Shown here piece by piece: positions 7,133 to 17,418 of a stretch of 37,356 nucleotides of DNA. The notes below the pieces were generated by a model, which was given only the letters and a program-made list of their open reading frames with translations, ran no database searches and was not told where the DNA came from. The stretch is taken from positions 1 to 37,356 of the forward strand of contig JAUIHO010000020.1 in assembly GCA_030432035.1 (NCBI GenBank), given 5' to 3'. How positions within the stretch are numbered: the first letter of the stretch is position 1; each line of letters begins with the position of its first letter. This DNA is from Phycisphaerae bacterium (lineage in GTDB: Bacteria > Planctomycetota > Phycisphaerae > UBA1845 > UTPLA1). The translations under genes and the position numbers were made by a program.

Positions 7133-8790
7133 TGTTGGCGCTGGTCCCCATGATTGAACTGCTATTGCCCGAGATCGTGCTGCTAACGGGCGCGACGTTG
7201 ATTTTGCTCACGGGCGTTTCGAAAACGCTCAGCCGCAGCGCTACGCTGCTGGCGATGCTCGCCATTTTCGGCGCGCTGGGCGCGACGTATCGTCACAACA
7301 ATCCCGAATTGCTCGCAACAGCCGCGGCCAGCGTCGACGCACTCAACCCCGGCTTCTTCGCGAACTACGTGCGCATGATCGTCTTGGCCGTCGGCCTGCT
7401 GATCGTGTTCGCCAATCGTCACGTTCCCGAAGAGGGCGAGCGTGCCGAGTTTGTCGCGCTTACGTTATACAGTCTTGCGGGCGTCATGCTCGTGGCGCTG
7501 GCCAACAACCTCATCCTGTTGTTCCTCGCACTCGAACTCGTCAGCGTGCCGACGTACATCCTCATCGGCCTTTCGCGGCGCGACATCGAAGCACAAGAAG
7601 CCACGGCCAAATACTTCTTCCTCGGTGCCTTCGCCGCTGCGATTACGCTATACGGCTTTAGCTTCCTATACGGCGCGACTGGCCAATTGCGGCTGTTCGG
7701 TGCCGACTCGATCTCCGCTTGGTTCATCGACGGCGGCAGTACGGCGCTCGCGAATGACGGCATGTTCCTGCTCGGCGTTCTGCTTTCGATCGGTGGTTTG
7801 GCCTTTAAGCTCGCCGCCGCGCCGTTCCATTTCTACGTGGCCGACGTCTATCAGGGCGCGGCTGCCACGGTGACCGGCATGTTGGGATTTGTGCCCAAAT
7901 TCGCAGGCATGGTCGCCGCCATTCACATCGTCGGGCTCACGCAATGGAATCTCAGCGGCCCCGTATTCTGGGGCCTTTGGGTGTTGGCCGCCGTCACGAT
8001 GACGGTCGGTAATTCGCTCGCGTTCATGCAATACAACGTGAAGCGCATGCTTGCATATTCGAGCGTGGCCCACTCGGGTTACATGTTGATGGCGTTGTTG
8101 ATCGGCCCAGGGCAGGACGGTAGCGGCAGTGCGATGCGCAACGGCCTCGCCGCCATTTTGTTCTACATGGCCGTGTACGGTATCGCGAACCTCGGTGCAT
8201 TCTGCACGTTGGCATGGTTCCGCAAGCCGGGCCGCGACGATGCGTATCAATCTGCTGAGTTGCTCGAAGACCTGTCGGGCACTGGCCGCACGCATCGTTG
8301 GGCGGCGCTGGCGTTGGCGTTGTGCACGCTCGCATTGATGGGCTTCCCATTGACGGGCGGTTTCCTCGGCAAGCTCTATATCTTTGGCTCGGTGTTCGCA
8401 AGCATCGGCGACCAGCCGCAACACGCGACGGCGCTGGTCGTGCTCGTTGCGATCGGCGCGCTCAACGCCGCGATCGGTGCCGCCTATTACCTGCGCATCA
8501 TCGCTAGCTGCTATTGGGATGCCCCGCGCGATGGGCGCGTGGCACCAACGCCATGCTCGGCGCTGCAAGCCGTGTGGGTGGTTTGCGGCATGCTCGTGCC
8601 CGTGCTGTTTTTCTTCCCGGGCACGCTGGCCCGCAACGCCGTTAGTGCCGCGCATGACAGCCAAATGAAAGTCGCGGCGAGCAAGGCCGAACGCGTTGCG
8701 CATGCCAACGAATCTGCCGCCGATGAAGTTATCGAAAAGGCGGCGGTTCATTCGGCAACGCCGCTTAAATCCGCACGCGTGTCCGACTAA
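7132..8790 (+). CDS. nuoN: NADH-quinone oxidoreductase subunit N
   Basis: Third antiporter-like pump subunit of complex I (ND2 homologue), 552 residues. Recognisable segments are FLALELVSVPTYILIGLSRR (helix-5 glutamate), FKLAAAPFHFYVADVYQGAA (broken helix with the conserved lysine and histidine) and NVKRMLAYSSVAHSGYMLMA. The start ATG 7132 overlaps the nuoM stop and has AAGGGGG 7 bases upstream; ATG 7150 is a weaker alternative. The C-terminus has an extra hydrophilic tail of about 50 residues rich in Ala, Glu and Lys. It is the last gene of the operon. No convincing T-rich terminator hairpin follows. Confidence 0.95.
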   Translation: MLALVPMIELLLPEIVLLTGATLILLTGVSKTLSRSATLLAMLAIFGALGATYRHNNPELLATAAASVDALNPGFFANYVRMIVLAVGLLIVFANRHVPEEGERAEFVALTLYSLAGVMLVALANNLILLFLALELVSVPTYILIGLSRRDIEAQEATAKYFFLGAFAAAITLYGFSFLYGATGQLRLFGADSISAWFIDGGSTALANDGMFLLGVLLSIGGLAFKLAAAPFHFYVADVYQGAAATVTGMLGFVPKFAGMVAAIHIVGLTQWNLSGPVFWGLWVLAAVTMTVGNSLAFMQYNVKRMLAYSSVAHSGYMLMALLIGPGQDGSGSAMRNGLAAILFYMAVYGIANLGAFCTLAWFRKPGRDDAYQSAELLEDLSGTGRTHRWAALALALCTLALMGFPLTGGFLGKLYIFGSVFASIGDQPQHATALVVLVAIGALNAAIGAAYYLRIIASCYWDAPRDGRVAPTPCSALQAVWVVCGMLVPVLFFFPGTLARNAVSAAHDSQMKVAASKAERVAHANESAADEVIEKAAVHSATPLKSARVSD

Positions 8791-8815
8791 CGTCTAAATC
8801 ACATCCATATTTTTC

Positions 8816-8843
8816 TTGACGCAAACGTTGTGACTGTCACAAT
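8816..8843 (+). promoter_or_regulatory. Candidate promoter with embedded palindromic operator
   Basis: TTGACG (8816-8821) resembles a -35 box and CACAAT (8838-8843) a -10 box at 16-base spacing. Within this region is a perfect 15-base palindrome, TTGTGACTGTCACAA (8828-8842), with a single central base. An operator in this position would block polymerase. It is about 95 bases upstream of the lipoprotein gene at 8939. The half-site TGTGAC resembles CRP/FNR-family half-sites, but the spacing is much shorter than theirs, so the regulator is unknown. Confidence 0.45.
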
Positions 8844-8938
8844 CCAGCATTCGACCGGCTAAAGTCTTTTTTAGTTCGGTTTTGGTGTCGGTCACTCTTG
8901 ATTCCGCTCCGAGTTCTACAGCATAAGGAGATGCTTCG

Positions 8939-9268
8939 ATGAAAAAATCGCTTTTGGCTTTGTCGCTTTTAGTAGCAACGTCGTTGGGGTGTGCCTCATC
9001 ACTATCGGGCACTTGGTTGGCCGATTCGACCACGGCCGACGTGAACCCGATCGCCAGCGTCACGTTCGCTGAAGACGGCACGTACACCGCCGGCGCCAAG
9101 TATCACGGTGTGGCCCGCGCCACATCGGGCGTTTGGACCCTCAGTAACGGCAACTTGGTGTTGGGGCAGGGTAAAGAACGCCGCAGTTATGGCTGCACGG
9201 TCGAGGGCGACCGCGTAACGCTGACGTTTGAAGGCACGACGTCGGTGATGACGCGCATGAAGAAGTAG
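8939..9268 (+). CDS. Small predicted lipoprotein, lipocalin-like strand pattern
   Basis: A 109-residue protein with a lipoprotein signal: two lysines, a hydrophobic stretch and the lipobox SLGC, with Cys18 as the expected lipidated residue. The mature part (GTWLADSTTADVNPIASVTF, ..GTYTAGAKYHG.., SGVWTLSNGNLVLGQ, ..RVTLTFEGTTSVMTRMKK) reads as alternating beta strands. Similar strings occur in small META/lipocalin-like proteins that begin with a G-x-W motif, but the exact family is uncertain. AAGGAG at 8924-8929 gives a good ribosome site for ATG 8939. It follows a candidate promoter with a palindromic operator, so it is probably a regulated single gene. Function unknown. Confidence 0.8.
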   Translation: MKKSLLALSLLVATSLGCASSLSGTWLADSTTADVNPIASVTFAEDGTYTAGAKYHGVARATSGVWTLSNGNLVLGQGKERRSYGCTVEGDRVTLTFEGTTSVMTRMKK

Positions 9269-9397
9269 GGCGATTGCCCAAAAGGCGGCGGCTCCTATCG
9301 AAGGGGCGATTGCCTTGCTATGATAAAAAGACGGTCGATGCGACGGAGCGATGCTGGTGTATCACTCCGTCGCCGCCGTTTAGCGTTGAGAGGTTTT

Positions 9398-9727
9398 ATG
9401 CCCGAAGGTCGTTCGCCATCCAGTCGCGTGAAGTTAGAAGTCGTCGAGCCGCTCGGTAAGCGTGTGCTGATTCACAAGGATGCGGACAAAAAGCAAACCA
9501 AGGGCGGTATTCAACTGCCGGACAACATCGAAATCCCGACGATCACGGGCCGAATCGTGGCCGTCTCCGCGCAGGTCGAGAACGATAGCGACTTCCCGAT
9601 TCGCCAGTACGACAAGGTGCTGTTCAACCCTAAGACGGCGATTCCCGTCGATTTTGAGGGCGACAACCAGCTCTTCGTGGTTCCCGTCGAAGATGTCGTC
9701 GCCGTGTTCCGCGCTGCGAAAGATTAG
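9398..9727 (+). CDS. groES: GroES-like 10-kDa co-chaperonin
   Basis: Lid subunit for GroEL chaperonins. From ATG 9398 (GAGAGG just upstream) it is 109 residues. The Cpn10 pattern is clear: PLGKRVLIHKDADKKQTKGG at the start of the barrel, GGIQLPDN after the mobile loop, TGRIVAVSAQ, then YDKVLFNPKTAIPVDFEGDN and the closing strand FVVPVEDVVAVF. It is divergent: the roof-loop region is altered and an N-terminal extension of about 15 residues precedes the barrel. No groEL is adjacent. The frame is open from 9320, but the extra arginine-rich part has no counterpart in the family. A second role or a dedicated GroEL partner elsewhere is possible. Confidence 0.85.
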   Translation: MPEGRSPSSRVKLEVVEPLGKRVLIHKDADKKQTKGGIQLPDNIEIPTITGRIVAVSAQVENDSDFPIRQYDKVLFNPKTAIPVDFEGDNQLFVVPVEDVVAVFRAAKD

Positions 9728-9744
9728 AGCATCGCCTTTTTTAT

Positions 9745-9767
9745 CGAGCCGAGCGAGTCTCGGCTCG
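9745..9767 (+). terminator. Candidate terminator hairpin after groES
   Basis: A perfect 9-bp stem, CGAGCCGAG (9745-9753) with CTCGGCTCG (9759-9767), loop CGAGT, 18 bases after the groES stop. It is followed only by CCATTTAATA rather than a clean T-run, so termination would be weak. An A/T-rich stretch (9784-9813) follows and could contain the promoter of the next gene. Confidence 0.45.
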
Positions 9768-9908
9768 CCATTTAATACCGCCACTATTTAAGTACAAATA
9801 TTTAGATATTAACTGCCGTTTCCCCGTCTGCGCTCGCATTTTCACCTTGCCCGCCGCTACACTAACGCCCGACGATCTCGAGGCACGATTCGGTGCGGAG
9901 GAGTAGCC

Positions 9909-10877
9909 ATGAAAAAATTGAATTTGCCGATTCGGCACCATGTGGCGTTGGTGGTTTTCATCGGGGCGGCATTGTCCGCGTCGATCGCTTCGGCGCGGGA
10001 GTGCATCGGTACCCAAAAGAGCAAGATCTACCACACGCAACCGCTAAAGTGCGGATCGGCCAAGCGCATTCAGGGCGACAACCGCGTGGTGTTTAAGGAT
10101 GCGAAAGAAGCCGAGCGTGCCGGTCGCCGTCAATGCAAGCGCTGCGCACAGCTCGACGCCAAGGAGGATAAGGCCGACGCGGATCAGGAGCAGCGACCGC
10201 TCATGGGTGGTGGGCGACCCGCACCGCGGCGCAACACGAACGGACGCCATGAAGACGTCCTTCCACCGCCGACGGATGTGGCCCCCGATCGAGGCTTACC
10301 GCGCTTGGTTCGCATCAAAAAGATCATGCCCGCTGGCACACTCGAACTCGAGTCGGGCACGCGCGTGTGTTTCGACGGCGTGATCGTTCCAAATGAAAAC
10401 CAACCGCACGCGCTGGATGCGCGCGATGCGATTCAGCACGAATCGCAAGGGCGGCTCATGCGCATGGTGCAGGATAGTCACCGCGGCGTACCGTCGGGCC
10501 GCGATGGGTTAGGCAGATGGCGCGTGCGCTTGGCGGCCAATGATGGCGGTCGCGACTTGGCAGGGGAATTGGTTTACGCGGGGTATGCTTGGTTGGACCG
10601 CTCGCGTTGGACGAAGCGCTGGGATGAACTTTCCCGCTTGGAAGAAAACGCCTGGCGTGCCGGTCGCGGGATTTGGCAACAGCTCGACGGCCCCGCCGGT
10701 CAGATGAAAGTGGTTACCGGTCGCGGCGCGATTGCCTACCACGAAGCCCGCTGCGACCACGTGAAGCTATTGACCGAGCCCCGCGAGATCGAACTGAATG
10801 AAGCGCGGGCGCGTCGCCTCGTACCGTGCGAGCACTTTCGCGCTAAAGCAATCAAGCGGCAGCAGGTGAAGAATTGA
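9909..10877 (+). CDS. Secreted protein: degenerate staphylococcal-nuclease-like fold between two Ada-type metal-binding-like motifs
   Basis: 322 residues, start ATG 9909 with GGAGGAG 5 bases upstream. A signal peptide (cleavage after about Ala29, SASA-RE) directs export. Residues 31-80 resemble the small Ada-type motif often attached to secreted nucleases (YHTQPLKCGSAKRI.. ending QCKRC, Cys76/Cys79). A low-complexity basic linker follows. Residues about 128-256 follow the staphylococcal nuclease fold, best seen in GELVYAGYAWLDRS and ENAWRAGRGIWQQL. Residues about 268-310 repeat the first motif in altered form (YHEARCDHV.. VPCEHF). The nuclease core lacks the usual DGDT and VRLxGxDTPE; here one reads MPAGTLEL and VCFDGVIVPN, so two of the three catalytic residues appear lost. 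Probably a binding rather than cutting protein. Confidence 0.75.
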   Translation: MKKLNLPIRHHVALVVFIGAALSASIASARECIGTQKSKIYHTQPLKCGSAKRIQGDNRVVFKDAKEAERAGRRQCKRCAQLDAKEDKADADQEQRPLMGGGRPAPRRNTNGRHEDVLPPPTDVAPDRGLPRLVRIKKIMPAGTLELESGTRVCFDGVIVPNENQPHALDARDAIQHESQGRLMRMVQDSHRGVPSGRDGLGRWRVRLAANDGGRDLAGELVYAGYAWLDRSRWTKRWDELSRLEENAWRAGRGIWQQLDGPAGQMKVVTGRGAIAYHEARCDHVKLLTEPREIELNEARARRLVPCEHFRAKAIKRQQVKN

Positions 10878-10988
10878 TGGTCGCGAAATGAATGAACGGC
10901 GTAGATTCTTGCATGTCGGCACCGCTCGGCGACAATTCGCTAAACGCGAAATCGATATTGCTCTAGCGTTACTGCGAAATGCCACGAC

Positions 10989-11786
10989 ATGACAACTGCC
11001 AAATCAATGAACCTTAACGACGTCAAACTTATCGGCATGGTGCATCTACCGCCGCTGCCGGGTTCGGCGCGATCGACTTTGTCGATGGCGGAGATCACCG
11101 AGCGGGCCGTGAGCGAAGCGCGCCAATTGTGCGACGCCGGATTCGATGCGCTGATCGTCGAAAACTTTGGCGACGCGCCCTTTCATGCGATCACGGCACC
11201 CAGCGCGACGGTCGCGGGGTTGGCGATTGTTGCAAATGCCATTCGCTGTAGCATCGACAAGCCGTTGGGTATCAACCTGCTCCGTAATGATGCGTGCGGC
11301 GCGTTGGCGCTGGCGGCGGTAACTGGTGCCGCGTTCGTGCGCGTGAATGTGTTGTCCGGCGTGTACGCGACCGATCAGGGGATGATCGAAGGCAACGCAG
11401 CAACGGTGTTGGCCGAACGGTCGCGGCTTTGCCCGCAGGTTCAGATCGCAGCGGATGTGCACGTCAAACACGCGCGACCGTTGCATCAACTGGATATCGC
11501 CGCGTGTGCCGAGGAAACGGCCTATCGCGCGGGGGCCGACGCTTTAATTGTTAGCGGTAGCGCTACGGGTAAATCGGCGGAATTCAAAGAGATTGAAGCC
11601 GTGAAGCACGCCGTCGCAGATCGACCTGTTTGGGTGGGTTCGGGCGTTACGGCGGAGAATGTTGGCGCGATGTTAAAAGCGGCCGGTGGCGTGATCGTCG
11701 GCACAACGCTAAAGCATGACGCGAAAACGACGAATCCCATCGATAGCAAGCGATTGGCCGCGTTTATGAAAGCGGCAGGGCGTTAA
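10989..11786 (+). CDS. BtpA/SgcQ-family TIM-barrel protein
   Basis: 265 residues. The opening KLIGMVHLPPLPGS, the segment DALIVENFGDAPF and the closing PVWVGSGVTAENVGAML with GVIVGTTLK are typical of the BtpA/SgcQ family, predicted phosphate-binding (beta/alpha)8 barrels. BtpA was described in a cyanobacterium as affecting photosystem I stability. Members in non-phototrophs have unproven, probably metabolic roles, and SgcQ lies in a sugar-use cluster. ATG 10989 is used; ATG 11007 is an alternative and neither has a good ribosome site. It is convergent with the exporter gene, with only 5 bases between stop codons. No photosynthesis gene is in the window. Confidence 0.85.
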   Translation: MTTAKSMNLNDVKLIGMVHLPPLPGSARSTLSMAEITERAVSEARQLCDAGFDALIVENFGDAPFHAITAPSATVAGLAIVANAIRCSIDKPLGINLLRNDACGALALAAVTGAAFVRVNVLSGVYATDQGMIEGNAATVLAERSRLCPQVQIAADVHVKHARPLHQLDIAACAEETAYRAGADALIVSGSATGKSAEFKEIEAVKHAVADRPVWVGSGVTAENVGAMLKAAGGVIVGTTLKHDAKTTNPIDSKRLAAFMKAAGR

Positions 11787-11791
11787 GCGCG

Positions 11792-12634
11792 TTATAGATT
11801 CGTGGCGATCAGAATCAGCCCCAGCAGAAAGATCATCACCGACACGATGCTTGCAAACACCTGTTCCGACAGGCGGCTATAAACCTTCGCGCCGAGGATT
11901 GTGCCGGCGACCGATGCGGGGATCATCCACACGGCGGTATGCACATCCACCCAGGTTAGGTTGTCACTGCCGATTGCGATCCACATGCGCGCGACGCTCA
12001 TGCTCATGAAGAACGTGAGAATCGTCGCGCGAAAGTTCATTTTCGGCATGTGGAATGTTTTGAGATAGATGATCACGGGCGGACCGCCGGTGCCGAACAA
12101 TGCTCCAAGAAAGCCCGAGGCGAAACACATGGGTGTGGCGATGGCCGCGCGCAGCGTTGATATCGTGGTGACCTGCTGTTTATGGTCTTCGTCGGAAGCG
12201 CGCCGACGTTGATAATCTTGATATAAGAACCAAAGACCCGCCGCGGCGACCACAACGCCGAGTAGAAGTTTGAGCTGCTCGCCGTCGCCGCTCTTTAGCA
12301 CGTTGTTGCCGAAATAAACACCGACGACCATCGCCGGGACCATCCATACCAATAACAGGCCGCGCGCGTTGCGCCATTCGCGCGAGAGCACCAATACTTC
12401 TGTGGTCCACGTCAGAAGCAGCATCATCATCACGACGCCGTGCAAATCGTCGAGCAGTAACACCAGCAGCGTGATCGCAAACATGCCCGCACCAAAGCCG
12501 ACGGTCGCGTATATCAACTGGCCGCTGATGAGGATGAGTAACGCCAGCAGGTAATGGCCGACGGACGGGAATAGCGCGGGGAGTTCAAACACGGTGGGGA
12601 CGCTAACGGATCGACGGTGCGATGCCAACGGCAT
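11792..12634 (-). CDS. TauE/SafE-family membrane exporter
   Basis: About 280 residues with roughly eight hydrophobic helices arranged as two similar halves, as in the TauE/SafE (DUF81) family of anion permeases linked to sulfite, sulfonate or other organic anions. Family-like sequence includes GFGAGMFAITLLVLLLDDLH after the first helix and GALFGTGGPPVIIYLK at the start of the second half (the conserved FGxGGP-type motif). The ATG at 12634 lies at the edge of a repeat unit (12633-12660). GTG 12592, giving VFELPALFPSVGHYLLAL, is an equally plausible start. No clear ribosome site is visible for either. Substrate cannot be assigned from sequence. Confidence 0.85.
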   Translation of the reverse strand: MPLASHRRSVSVPTVFELPALFPSVGHYLLALLILISGQLIYATVGFGAGMFAITLLVLLLDDLHGVVMMMLLLTWTTEVLVLSREWRNARGLLLVWMVPAMVVGVYFGNNVLKSGDGEQLKLLLGVVVAAAGLWFLYQDYQRRRASDEDHKQQVTTISTLRAAIATPMCFASGFLGALFGTGGPPVIIYLKTFHMPKMNFRATILTFFMSMSVARMWIAIGSDNLTWVDVHTAVWMIPASVAGTILGAKVYSRLSEQVFASIVSVMIFLLGLILIATNL

Positions 12635-12820
12635 TCAGAGCCGCGTCCTTTGGACGCATGAATGTGCAATTCAGAGCTGCGTCCTGTGGACGCATGGAAC
12701 CCCAAGAGCGCGCGTTGTGTGTTACGGGGTTGTTGTTCCCCACCCCTCGCTTCGCTAAGGGGTGGGGCACCCGCATCGTGAATGAGCAATTCAGAGCCGC
12801 GTCCTGTAGACGCGCGGAAC
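12633..12820. repeat. Triple repeat family V (CAGAGCYGCGTCCT..GACGC)
   Basis: Three 28-base units at 12633-12660, 12669-12696 and 12789-12816, differing at only a few positions (Y at base 10; TTTG, TGTG or TGTA in the centre). Each contains GCGTCC paired with GGACGC or a near match, so it can fold. The second and third are embedded in a longer shared block (12659-12700 and 12779-12820). The leading CAGAGCCGCG matches family II. The gap 12635-12879 consists almost wholly of these and family VI hairpins. It lies downstream of the ABC-F gene and upstream of the exporter gene. Confidence 0.8.
12738..12767. repeat. Hairpin repeat family VI, copy 1
   Basis: CCCCACCCCT (12738-12747) pairs perfectly with AGGGGTGGGG (12758-12767), 10-base loop, followed by CACCCG. 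The related copy at 12841-12869 has the same layout and tail, GGGGCACCTG. It sits between the second and third family V units. Confidence 0.7.
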
Positions 12821-12840
12821 GCGTATGCTCGCTCGTGATT

Positions 12841-12869
12841 CCCCAACCTTTGCTGCGCAAAGGATGGGG
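12841..12869. repeat. Hairpin repeat family VI, copy 2
   Basis: CCCCAACCTTTG (12841-12852) pairs with CAAAGGATGGGG (12858-12869) over 12 positions with one mismatch, loop CTGCG. The stem sequence differs from copy 1 (CCTTTG instead of CCCCT) while both arms change together. It ends 11 bases from the ABC-F stop codon, so it lies in that gene's 3' untranslated region and might help end or stabilise the message; no T-run follows. Confidence 0.7.
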
Positions 12870-12879
12870 CACCTGCGCG

Positions 12880-14820
<1,941 letters not shown>

Positions 14821-14838
14821 GGCGGCGGCGTTGCGCGG

Positions 14839-15534
14839 TTAGGCGGCGGGACCGGCAGGGGCGGCATGGCCGGCTGCTTCGGTCGTGGTCGGTTTGACGG
14901 ACGAGTGTTGGGCGACGCTGGAAAGCAACGCAGGCGTCCGTGCCGACGGGCTCTTTCGAATATGACGTGGATCGGGAGCCATGCGCGGCGCGAACAAAAC
15001 AAACGCCGCGACGATTAGGCCGCCCGCCATGAGCAGGAAGACGACTTTCAGTTCCGGGTCGAGAAACAAATCGATCAGGCCGTGACGTTCGGCCCATGCT
15101 TCCGCTTCGCGCACGCGGGCCGGCGCATCGGCTGGAATCTTCAGCGCGCTAACGTGTGCGGCGTTGGCGGCGGGTTTTGGCTCTTGCACCAGGTCGCCCG
15201 CCAATGGGGGCAGCGGCAACACCTCCACGCCGGGCTTGCGATAATTAAGGTCGATCATCGCCAGCCGCTCGTTGATCACAACGTCATTGCGAAACGCTTC
15301 GACCAATGCTTCGCGTCGCGCCAGTTCGGCTTCCAAGCCGGTGACGCGTTCTTGTAGCCGCGCTTCTTCTTCGAGCAGCAAACAATAATCGCGTACCTCG
15401 GGCAGTAGCACCGTCGGCAAGAACAACACCAACGCCAACAACACGAACACCACAAACATCAACCGATGCTCGAACGGGCTCGTCGGCACCGGCGGCGGTT
15501 GCGTGGTTGCGGGTTGAGGGTTCGCGTCGCTCAT
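14839..15534 (-). CDS. FtsB/DivIC-like coiled-coil membrane protein (hypothetical)
   Basis: About 231 residues from ATG 15534 (an upstream ATG at 15591 adds a non-conserved stretch). A short Pro/Thr-rich cytoplasmic N-terminus is followed by a membrane helix (LMFVVFVLLALVLFLPTVLL). Next comes a coiled coil (LLLEEEARLQERVTGLEAEL) and a conserved-looking segment (INERLAMIDLNYRKPGVEVL). That layout and the position right after enolase match FtsB/DivIC-type septum proteins, as eno-ftsB are adjacent in E. coli. Unlike FtsB it has a second membrane helix (VVFLLMAGGLIVAAFVLFA) and a long Ala/Pro/Thr tail. The cell-division assignment is inference from layout and neighbourhood. Confidence 0.65.
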   Translation of the reverse strand: MSDANPQPATTQPPPVPTSPFEHRLMFVVFVLLALVLFLPTVLLPEVRDYCLLLEEEARLQERVTGLEAELARREALVEAFRNDVVINERLAMIDLNYRKPGVEVLPLPPLAGDLVQEPKPAANAAHVSALKIPADAPARVREAEAWAERHGLIDLFLDPELKVVFLLMAGGLIVAAFVLFAPRMAPDPRHIRKSPSARTPALLSSVAQHSSVKPTTTEAAGHAAPAGPAA

Positions 15535-15613
15535 GGTTGTTGTGAATCGATTTGCTTCAAACGACGAATGGGTCGAATCATTCGAGCACAAAGCGATTTT
15601 TGGCTATTGGTAT

Positions 15614-15642
15614 TTAGCCCTCGGCCATTGGCCAAGGGCTAA
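15614..15642 (-). repeat. Strong hairpin between enolase and the FtsB-like gene
   Basis: TTAGCCCT (15614-15621) pairs with AGGGCTAA (15635-15642), and inside GGCC (15623-15626) pairs with GGCC (15630-15633). One C/A mismatch separates the two helices and the loop is ATT. On the - strand it lies in the 3' untranslated region of enolase, without a T-run, so it may be a message-end stabiliser or partial terminator rather than a full stop. Confidence 0.5.
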
Positions 15643-15708
15643 CGCGTTCGTTTTCAATGACGCGTTAACGCGGCGAGAGCAATCGGTGCCCTCATGCGAA
15701 ACGCGTGC

Positions 15709-17418
<1,710 letters not shown>

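Noticed and set aside
7666..8751. 361-codon open frame on the - strand opposite nuoN
   Set aside because: Shadow of the nuoN codons; no motif, no hydrophobic pattern and it contradicts clear NuoN homology.
9268..9314. 11-base direct repeat GGGCGATTGCC (9268-9278 and 9304-9314) between lipoprotein and groES
   Set aside because: Only two copies, short, no link to a promoter element; chance or minor duplication is sufficient.
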